The notes under the pieces: model-generated
Told to the model about the DNA's origin: nothing
Seen by the model: only the letters and a program-made list of their open reading frames with translations
Database searches by the model: none
DNA from: Gymnothorax reevesii
Taxonomy: Eukaryota; Chordata; Actinopteri; Anguilliformes; Muraenidae
Direction of reading: 5' to 3'
Length of the DNA: 64,000 nucleotides
Assembly (NCBI GenBank): GCA_029721435.1
Contig: CM056576.1
Span: forward strand, 64,189,876 to 64,253,875
Translations under genes and position numbers: made by a program
Shown here: positions 56,640 to 64,000 of the stretch, in pieces
Numbering within the stretch: the stretch's first letter is position 1
Layout: every line of letters starts with the position of its first letter

Positions 56640-57567
56640 CTTAGTGTAAGACCACCACCCGCTCGGCATCAGGCATACGCACCCTGTAGGTCACTTCTCA
56701 CAGTCTGTGCAGCACTTCTGCAGGGCCGCGCCAGTGTGGTTGTAGTTTGGGAGATAGGCCTTTCTGGCGTTTCGGGCACTAGACCCAGACCTGACTCCAT
56801 TAAGCAAAAGCTCGCCTACGGCAAGGGTTGTCGTAGTGCCGTTTTTGGCGAAGGCCCGCAGTTTCCTGAGCCTTCCGAGCAAAGTCTTATGCCACTTGCA
56901 TGCGTTCAAGGAGCTGGTGGTAATAGGTAGCCTCACCTATCCGGGGCTCCTCCTCAGTGGGGGGGGGGCCGAACACTAGGTCGATGGGTGTTCGGAGCTC
57001 GCGCCCTAGCAGGAGTGCAGAGGCTGGATTCCTGCACGGCTGAGCGATACGCCCACAGCACCAGCGGTAGATGCTGGTCCCAGTCCCGTTGCTGTTGGCT
57101 AGCTAGAGTTGCTAGTTGGGTGGCGAGTGTCCGGTTGAAGGGCTCTACTAATCTGTCACTCTGAGGGTGAAGGGGAGTGGTGCGTGTTTTCACAATGCCT
57201 AGGCGTTTGCAGACAGCGGCCATTACCTTGGCTTCGAAGTTCCGCCCCTGGTCACTGTGCAGCTCCCCTGGGACTCCAAACCGGGGGAACATTTCTTCCA
57301 CCAGGCAGCTGGCCACCGTCTAAGTGCTCTGGTCAGGAATAGCGTACGCCTCGGGCTACTTGGTGAAGTAATCCATCGCCACTAGGACGTACCGGTTGCC
57401 AGACTCGGTGGTGGGGAATGGTCCCAGGACATCGACACCCACTCTCTCCATGGGCGCCCCCACGACGTAGCGCTGCAGCAGGGCATGTGAAGTCTCGCCA
57501 GGACCCTTGTGGGCCGTGCAGGTATCTCAGCAGTGAATGTGAAGCTCAACGTCTCGGCGGCAGCTGG
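56640..57567 (-). pseudogene. Inner gypsy integrase core and C-terminus
   Basis: The core carries FGVPGELHSDQGRNFEAK, with the second catalytic Asp in HSDQG, followed by TTPLHPQSDRLVEPFNRT with the third (E of VEPFN). The C-terminal region (KLQPHWRGPAEVLHR) is interrupted by several stops. The usual GxVEP reads RLVEP. Confidence 0.8.
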
Positions 57568-57948
57568 TCAATAGAAATGCTGCCGGAGACGATGCAGGGT
57601 CTTGTTGACCTCAAAGTGGCCCGCCCCCACCGAGCCGTGCACCAGTCCAAGGATTTGCGAGCGTAATGAGTGAGGCACCAATAGACGCAGCAGGTCGATG
57701 CCTCGGCCAGGAGCCTGCCACCGCTGATACGCCAGCCCGTCTCGCAGCTCCAGGCTCCCTCGTTGACCCCAGTACGCCTTAAACTCCAGCCCCCCAGCCG
57801 AGACCTCCAGGCAGGTCGGAAATGCGCCAGCCTCCTGCCAGCCCCTCACCTGTTGCAGAACAGTATCAGCCTCTTGCGCCTCCCGCAGCTGCTGATTTTC
57901 CCACGGCAGCCACCCTTCCGCCTCCTCTATTCCCCGCACCTCCACCAC
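57568..57948 (-). pseudogene. Inner gypsy integrase zinc-binding region
   Basis: Contains LLVPHSLRSQILGLVHGSVG and AGHFEVNKTLHRLRQHFYW-like sequence, the H2C2 zinc-finger region preceding the integrase core. Frame change separates it from RNase H. Confidence 0.75.
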
Positions 57949-57960
57949 CTGTGGTTCAGG

Positions 57961-58452
57961 TTAGTCCCGTTCCTCCATTCTCTGACATGACTTACAGTTT
58001 AGTTTGGCGCATGGGCGCCGTGATAGGGCATCAGCATTTCCATGTAGACGGCCTGCACGGTGCTCAATTGTAAAGTTGTACTCTTGTAATGTCTCTAACC
58101 ACCGTGCTACTTGCCCCTCCGGGTTCTTGAATCGCAGGAGCCACGTGAGTGAGGTGTGATCAGTGCGCAGGCGGAAGGAGGTGCCCTGGAGGTAGGGGCA
58201 GAAGTTACGGATGGCTAGGATGACGGCCAGCACCTCTCGGCGTGTGACGCAGTAGTTCTTTTCAGCTCGGCTCAGAGCACGACTGTAGTAGGCGATTACA
58301 CGCTCCCCTTCACCGTCTGCCTGTGTTAGCACCGCCCCCACGCCTGTATTGCTAGCGTCAGTGTCAGACATCAGGATACGCCAGCACTGGGGCCTGAGTG
58401 AGGGCTGTCTTGAGCTGTGCGAATGCTGCCGCACACTCGTCGGTCCAGTCAA
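57961..58452 (-). pseudogene. Inner gypsy RNase H
   Basis: Reads SDTDASNTGVGAVLTQ, then 'YYSRALSRAEKNYCVTRRE', FRLRTDHTSL and 'HGNADALSRRP': the RNase H1-type domain of gypsy pol with its DAS, E, D and D residues. It overlaps the RT frame by a shift. Confidence 0.85.
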
Positions 58453-59279
58453 AGGCCTGGTGCTTGTCAGTGAGGTGATGGAGAGGGCTAGCTATGGAGG
58501 CGAAGTCCCGCACATAGCGCCAATAATAGCTAGCCAGCCCCAGGAAGCTACGCAGCTCGCCCACGTACGCCTGTGTCGGCCACTCTGACACTGCAGTTAC
58601 CTTGACTGGGTCGGTCGCCACCCCTCGCTCGCTTACGAGGTGCTCCAGGAAGGCCATCTCCCTCCGGAGAAGCTGGCACTTCCGAGGATTCAACCGTAGC
58701 CCAGCCAGTCGAATTGCAGTAAACACCTCACTTAGATTCTCGAGGGCTTGCTCAAAGTTGCTGGGGTGCACCAAGAGGTCGTTCAGGTACACGACACAGC
58801 GACTTCGAGGGACGGTCGACTGCACTCTTTCCATGAGCCGTTCAAAGGTCGCCGGAGCGTTGCAAAGGCCGAACGGCATTACCCGAAAATTCCGCAATCC
58901 CCCCCTATGGTGAAGGCGGTCTAAGCTTTAGCACTAGGAGCTAGCCTCACTTGCCAGTATCCACTGCGGAGGTCCAGCTAGCTGAACCAACTGGACCCAG
59001 TGATGTGGTCTAGCGCTTCCTTGATGCGTGGTAGAGGATAGGCGTCTTTGCGGGTAACTGCATTAAGTTGCCTATAGTCAACACAAAACCGCCACTCTCC
59101 ATTTTTTTACGCACCAGTACAGCAGGTGCCACCCACGGGCTGTCTGAGGGCTCTATGACACCAGCTGCAGCCATCTCTCTCACCTTCTCCTCTGCTACCA
59201 GCTGCTTGGGCAATGATAACCGATGGGGGCGCAGGCGAATAGGTGCAGCATCACCAGTGTCAATGGTGTGCTGCACCAA
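58364..59279 (-). pseudogene. Inner gypsy reverse transcriptase, YLND catalytic box
   Basis: Two frame segments. The first has HTIDTGDAAPIRLRPHRLS and the RT N-terminal fingers. The second has MPFGLCNAPATFERLMERV, the catalytic box VVYLNDLLVH, 'RLNPRKCQLL' and 'LRSFLGLASYYWRYV'. The conserved first Asp of Y.DD is Asn (AAC, minus strand, at 58781-58783), so polymerase activity should be lost even without the frameshifts. Confidence 0.88.
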
Positions 59280-59291
59280 ATCTGTCTGCGT

Positions 59292-59935
59292 TCATTCCTG
59301 ATCGCGCACTGCGAAAAGGTCTGCGTTATCAGTCAACAAGCGGTACATTTGCAGGCACTGAGAAGGGGCGAGTCCACTGCAGCTGCGTCGCCACAGCTCG
59401 CGGACGGCCTCAGCCGTCCCGGCTGAGGGTGAGGCAGGGCATGAAGAAGGAGACAGGCGGACGGTGGCGGGGCTGCTCCCGGGGCCGGCACGCTGGAAAG
59501 GGGGCCAGCTAGCGTGCTGCATGGGCCCTGGTGGGGTAGCTAGCAGGTCGGCGGGGGGCCGTGTGTTGGCTGTGTAGGCCCGACGAGCTCTTCTCGCTGC
59601 CCGCTTACTTTTTGCAGCTTGGTGCAATGGAACTGTGGTTTGGCCGATGGTGAGTGTAGCCTGTGTTATATCAACTGTAGCTCCCCATGATGCTAACAAG
59701 TCCAGGCCTATGATACATGCATCCCCAATATCTGCTAGCCAGAACTCCTGTTCAGCTAGGTGGCTACCCACAGCCACGCTCACTGTCTTCTTGCCCTTCA
59801 TGTCCATCCTCTGGCCGGTCATGGATTGCAGCCTGGTCACGGTCGGTTCCCAGGTGGCACTGGGGAGCGTCGTTGGTTGGACGAGGGAGATGGTGGCTCC
59901 TGTGTCAACCAGCGCACGGCAGGGTTAGCCGTCCA
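59292..59935 (-). pseudogene. Inner gypsy aspartic protease
   Basis: The active site DTGATISLV lies at about 59893-59919 on the minus strand, in frame with VTRLQSMTGQRM downstream and with FWLADIGDACIIGLDLL, the second conserved block (IIGLDLL). A TAG-type stop (GGCTAAC context) interrupts just upstream. Confidence 0.82.
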
Positions 59936-59944
59936 GTCGGCAGT

Positions 59945-61035
59945 CTAGGTACAGCCCACCGGCCCCACCCAGCCGGCCCACCCGCGGTAACGCACCTTGC
60001 TCATCCGCCCTAAAAAGGGCTGGAATTTTTGCTCGTTCGCCCTTACAAGGGCAGAATGTTGTTCAGCTAGAGGTGCGGGTTGGGCCGGGCTAGGTTCAGG
60101 TTCGGCAGGCCGCACGCAACTGGGGAGGATGGCTACTGGGGGCTCCCTTGGCTTTGGTGCTGGCGCTGTGCAGTCCCATGCAATATGGCCCCTCTCGTCA
60201 CACCGGAGACAGCGTTGATGTTGTTGTGCCTGACCGGGAGTGTGAGCCCGCCTCACTTGCTCCTCTTCCGGAGCCACTTCGCGTACTTGTGGGCGTGACT
60301 CCCGTGGGCTTGTCGCCGTCACTTCCTTGATGACGTCTTCTACTCTTTCGGCCTGTAGAAGGGCTTCATCGAGCGTCTGGGGCGTGGTTTGACGTGGTAC
60401 CTCAGTTGTTCCGGGATGAGAGCCTGCAGGAAGCTGTGCAGCGCTAGCTCGTCTTGCTCACGCGTCCCGAATGTGGGGTAGCCTTGGCGGGCGTGGAAGC
60501 GCCGGTCGGTGGCTACGGCCCCCCACTGTTCCCCCATTTGGCGGCGGTGAAGAAGCAGCTTCTTGCGGTGTAGCCGGGTGGACTGGCGCTGCCCGTATCG
60601 CCTTTCTAACGCTTTGGTTAGTGAAGCTAGGCTAGTCTGTTCAGTTGGGTCGAGATCGAGTAGCGTTTGAAGTGCTGGACCTTCTAGGGCTAGCGCCAGA
60701 TAGGTTGCTGCCTCGCCGTCCGTCAACCCACAGCACTGGGCCGCCAGTAGCAGCTGAGCCTGGTAGGGCTCCCAGGGCACTGCGCCGCTAAACCGGGGTA
60801 GCTTCACTCCCTTTCGTGGTTCCGGCGCCCCCTCTCTCTTAGCTGCCACCGCCGCCGCTGCTGCTGTCGGAGCTCGTCTGGGACGAGGTTCGCTCCTTCC
60901 CTCCAGTGCGCACAGCCCTCTTGTTTGGTTCCTGCTCCCCGCGGCTCTGTCCGCTTTCGCGTGCAGCCCCGTCTTCAGTTCTCCCTTGAGGCGCGCGATC
61001 TCGCGGCGGATTTCTTCAAATCCCACTGACACCAA
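59945..61035 (-). pseudogene. Inner gypsy gag with zinc knuckle
   Basis: Frame 1 (60340-61035) holds a coiled, charged N-terminus (EEIRREIARLKGELKTG) and a capsid-like segment with VKLPRFSGAVPWEPYQAQ and 'LLDLDPTEQTSLASLTKAL'. Frame 2 (59945-60322) holds the zinc knuckle CLRCDERGHIAWDC (CCHC). A one-frame shift near 60330-60340 separates them. Confidence 0.85.
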
Positions 61036-61283
61036 TGTAGCGGTCTCGCTACTGAAGGACTGAGACTGAGGCAGGAATAGCGGCTTGCATCGCCCGGGCG
61101 GGCTCCGCTTTATTAGCTGTTCGGCCCTCTTCAGTTTTTGAGAACAGACTCATATTTTCCAACACACAACATTACTCCCCTCAAGCTGGCAACTCAGCCC
61201 TCTTTCTCCCCACCCGGTGCAGCCAATCGTGATACTCCGCTATTTTTTAGAGTTAACAAACAAACTGGGGCAGAATCGCCACA
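61036..61283 (-). mobile_element. 5' LTR of inner gypsy element (internally shortened)
   Basis: 248 bp, partner of 56122-56418. It lacks about 49 bp present in the other LTR, in two blocks: around the 'cccttaaaagggccg' site and 'cccttttataccgcc'. The latter removes the TATA-like box, so this LTR probably lacks a promoter. Confidence 0.85.
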
Positions 61284-62325
61284 ATATTCATCAGATCTCA
61301 CTTTGACCTTTGAATCTTTTCTAAGTGGTGGGTACCCCCGGGACAGTTCATTGAGCGGCCTCACTATGGCTGAATAGCTCTTAATGAAGCGGCGATAATA
61401 GCCTGAGAAGCCTAAGAAAGATCTAAGTTCTTTCAGATCCTTGGGTCTTAGCCAGGTTTTAAAGACATTTATCTTTTCTGAATCAGTTTCCACTCCCTTT
61501 TCAGATACAACGCGCCCAAGGTAGCAGACAGTTGTCTGAAAGAATCTACATCTTTCAGGAGACAGCTTGAGACTATAGTCTTTGAGCCTGGTGAGTACTC
61601 ACATCAGTCTGGTTTCATGCTCTTCCAGGGTCTTTGAGAAGATGATTAGGTCATCCAAGAAGACTAAGACTTCCTTTAAGTGCATGTCTCCAACATACTT
61701 CTCCATGAGTCTTTGGAAGGTGGTAGGCGCGTTTGTTATGCCTTGTGGCATGCGATTAAACTCCCAGACTCCTAGCGGTGTGACAAATGGTGTCTTATCT
61801 TTGTCTACCTCATCAACATCTATTTGGTAATATCCAGATTTGAGATCGAGAACTGTAAACCACTTGGATCCAGTTAGTGCTGAAAAGGTCTTTTCCAGAT
61901 TTGGCAGCGCATACGCATCCTTTATCATTTGGAGATTGAGTTTCTGATAATCAATGCACAGTCGTACCTCATTGTTGAGTTTCCTTACAACAACAATTGG
62001 TGAGGAAAAAGGTGATTGAGACTCTCTTATCACGCCTCTAGCCAGCAACTCTTAGAAGTGTCTCCTCACTGCCTCCAGGTCTTGAGGCCTGGCTCGATGC
62101 TTGAAGGGAGTCTCTTCATGAAGTTTGATCTTATGCTTCACCTTGTCCGTACAAACAAAATCTAGATCATGCTGAGCAAAGACTTAAGGGATATCATTTA
62201 ACTTTTTGGTGATTCGCTCTTTCCACTCTTTCCACTGGTGGTATGGGAGAGTCGCCAAAGTTAAAGTTTAGCGTGGATGTTTGAGGTTTGTCTGCATCAC
62301 TTGTTCCGTTCACGCTGGGCTGAGA
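61284..62325 (-). pseudogene. Outer Ty3/gypsy pol, 5' part (reverse transcriptase)
   Basis: Minus strand from about 62325. It includes GVIRESQSPFSSPIVVVRK, WFTVLDLKSGYYQI, 'MPQGITNAPTTFQRLMEKY' and the catalytic box VLVFLDDLIIFSK, which keeps both Asp residues. It continues to LKELRSFLGFSGYYRRFIK. A stop lies just before the first block (near 62052). Gag, protease and the 5' LTR are absent beyond 62325, so the element was 5'-truncated. Confidence 0.85.
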
Positions 62326-62640
62326 CAAAACAAAAAACAAATTTTTTGCACGACAGATTGCGTCTTTGCATTGACTTTGAATGTAACCAGTCGTGCGAAA
62401 TATTTGTTTCGCGTCCAGTGTGAAAGCAGCTGAAGGGTACATACCCACATAGCCTACACATGCACTCACGCGCCCACATGTACACATTTATCTCTCTCTC
62501 TCTCTCAGATCTGACATCAGGACAATCAATATAGATTCTATAAGTTATGCACTGATTCAGATAGTTACATTAAGTAGTGGTTGCTGAAATCATTTATTGC
62601 ATTGAAATGTGCCTGACATTCTGGAAACCTGTTTTTGAGG
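62326..62640. repeat. Short repeat fragments and (TC)n
   Basis: Positions 62355-62432 match a segment at 22495-22570 (GCATTGACTTTGAATGTAA, 'TGCGAAATATTTGTTTCGC'). A (TC)n run lies at 62491-62508. Confidence 0.55.
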
Positions 62641-62683
62641 TTTTGCTAATGTGTCTGTGCACTGTGCGCCGGTCTGCCAAATT

Positions 62684-62893
62684 ACCACTGCACAGAAAGT
62701 AAACCAGGTTGCAGCTGACGAGCTTTCTGTGCAACTTCAGCGGAGACTTTTGCTATGAAATTGTCATTGCGTTATGGTGAATATGTGACATCTCCCCCTA
62801 CTACGCCGCCACACCCATCTTGGCGCTCGTCTATCAAACAAATTGCCAAAGTGGCTGCGCACGGTGTTGCATCGTGCGAAATTACCACTGCGT
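62684..62893. repeat. Segment between 13-bp direct repeats with inner hairpin
   Basis: AAATTACCACTGC occurs at both ends (about 62679 and 62880). Next to the first copy, GCACAGAAAG pairs with CTTTCTGTGC about 24 bp later. It may be a small insertion with target duplication. Confidence 0.35.
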
Positions 62894-62898
62894 GGGCT

Positions 62899-64000
62899 CA
62901 AGGCCGGATTAACCATATGGGCAACTGGGCAATTGCCCAGGGGCCCGCGATCTCTAAAGGGCCCAGGCAGTGAGGGCATAAGGAAAATATCTGTTTATCT
63001 CTAGCTTATAAGTTAAACTGTCTGCTGCCCGGAACCGCTGCACTGCACAGAACACATGGTGTGTGACGTCAAGCGCCTCTATGGTACGCGTCTCAAAAAA
63101 ATGCAAACATGGAGAAGCGCGAAACGGAAATAAAAAAGGAGAAGGTGATCAGAAACGCAGAAAATTTAAAGTATTTACCGAAAATAGGCAATTTCTTCAC
63201 TCCAGTTAACGTTACCAACTGTTTTGCTAAGGCAGCGTCTGTCAACGAGCCAGACAGCTCAGCTAGCCAAGACATTTCTTCACTGCCGCCGGCGCTAGCT
63301 AATGTTCACGGCCCAGAGAAAGAAGAGCTCCCGCCAGCATCTTCAGCCGACGTCCCGAATTTTGCTGCGAGTGCGACCACTGAGGGAAGCGGTGATGGGT
63401 CTCCAGTCTCACCTCCATCTGAGCCGCTCGTCGAGTCAACGAGCTGCCCCTGTACCTCAACTTCTCAACTCCCTGGGGCTGGGGATCCTGCACTGTGGGG
63501 GCCCGTTACGGAGCAGCTCCAGGAAGAGGCGATCTACCGAGGGCCTGCAGCTTTCCAGAACCGGGCTGCCAAGTATCCTGCATCGGTAAGGGAGTCTGGA
63601 CTTGGGAGTAGGACACGCTCCCTCACTAACGATTTGCTTCATTCCCGTCTCCCAAACAACGAAATTGTGCCAAGGGAATGGCTTCTTTACTCACCATCAA
63701 CTGGATCAGTTTATTGCTATGCATGCAAACTCCTGTCATCCCAAAAGCATGCATTTATCAGCGGATTCTGTGATTGGAAACATCCAGAGAGGATTAGTGA
63801 TCACGAAAAGAGCGCAGAACACAGACAATACATGCTTTCTTTATTGCACAGGTCTAAATACGCATGCAGAGTGGACGCTTCTCTTGCCCGACTGTGTGAG
63901 GCAGAACAGCAGTACTAGAAAGAAGTCCTTAGACGTGTGGTTGCTGTTATTAAATTTTTGGGAGCGAGAGGACTGCCATTTCGAGGCGACAACGAACTGC
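62899..64000 (+). mobile_element. hAT (ZMYM1-like) transposon, 5' part, runs off the window
   Basis: The 5' end CAAGGCCGGATTAACCATAT, followed by GGGCAATTGCCCAGGGGCCC, is the terminus I recall for fish hAT elements with a DUF4371-type transposase. The transposase begins at 63109 and continues beyond the window. Confidence 0.75.
63109..64000 (+). pseudogene. hAT/ZMYM1-like transposase N-terminal part with in-frame TAG
   Basis: Start at 63109 has A at -3 (AAACATGG). After a charged N-terminus (EKRETEIKKEKVIRNAEN) and a serine/proline-rich linker comes a TTF-type zinc finger: REWLLYSPSTGSVYCYACKL, 'FISGFCDWKHPERISDHEK', 'SAEHR'. The frame hits TAG at 63916-63918, right after EQQY. It then continues without a shift as KEVLRRVVAVIKFLGARGLP to the window edge. 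The fragment at 163-574 has TGG (Trp) at that site. One substitution (TGG to TAG) explains the stop; readthrough is not expected. The catalytic region lies outside the window. Confidence 0.82.

Larger units (their letters stand above)
56122..61283 (-). mobile_element. Inner Ty3/gypsy retrotransposon, 5.2 kb, inserted in outer gypsy pol
   Basis: Two LTRs bound gag-pol on the minus strand, with ATAT on each side as a 4-bp target duplication. The insertion splits the outer element's pol within the region between reverse transcriptase and RNase H; outer reading frame before and after is continuous. A leucine-tRNA-like primer site (TGGTGTCAG...TGGGATTTGAA, with a short gap) lies at 61017-61035 inside the right LTR. 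GC content is higher than in the surrounding DNA. Confidence 0.92.

Noticed and set aside
1..64000. tRNA, rRNA or other structural RNA genes
   Set aside because: No cloverleaf with matching A and B boxes or rRNA segment was found by eye. The TTCGAACC near 23240 has no stem context.

Overview
This window looks like intergenic, repeat-rich chromosomal DNA from a teleost fish. It has no bacterial-type operons. It carries several fish-type Tc1/mariner elements, two nested Ty3/gypsy retroelements, a poly(A)-tailed SINE with target duplications, hAT and piggyBac-like elements, intron-containing genes with GT-AG splice sites, and one recognisable vertebrate host gene (ankrd9-like). All family names come from motif recognition, because no database search could be run.

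Layout. 1-9 kb: an hAT transposase fragment, a LINE remnant, an old Tc1 copy, a Tc1-related MITE, a piggyBac-like non-autonomous element inside another repeat, and a young Tc1 copy inserted in a MITE. 10.3-12.35 kb: a hairpin element, then a single-exon ankrd9-like gene with a CRE-bearing upstream region, a frame-disrupted 3' end and a polyadenylation signal. 12.8-15.65 kb: a 46-bp minisatellite with higher-order structure. 15.7-24.6 kb: mostly non-coding, with a retroelement LTR and proline-tRNA-type primer site, a ~1.9-kb near-palindrome and a TIR element.

24.65-37.56 kb is the most interesting block. Matching inverted termini full of ACGTG-type motifs bound a 12.9-kb candidate DNA transposon. 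It carries a 633-aa transposase-like ORF with CACTA/TNP2-type features, a 10-exon gene for a ~378-aa DUF4806-type protein on the same strand, and a divergently transcribed 2-exon gene for a 168-aa double zinc-finger protein. All exon junctions I could place keep the reading frame. The element also holds two exon-like fragments, a pair of inverted GGTCCTGAAA repeats and two long hairpins. A plausible arrangement, by analogy with the two-protein plant CACTA system, is a catalytic transposase with one or two accessory DNA-binding proteins acting on the subterminal repeats. This is inference.

38-52 kb: a second Tc1 copy sharing the lesions of the first, a broken DDE-integrase gene, two copies of a 'cgatatctca' repeat, a TA-flanked MITE, a foldback element split by a SINE, and a diverged pair of LTR-like direct repeats. 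52.7-62.3 kb: an old minus-strand gypsy element whose pol is split by a younger, LTR-bounded but decayed gypsy element (56122-61283, ATAT target duplication). 62.9-64 kb: the 5' part of an hAT/ZMYM1-like transposon running off the window, with an in-frame stop.
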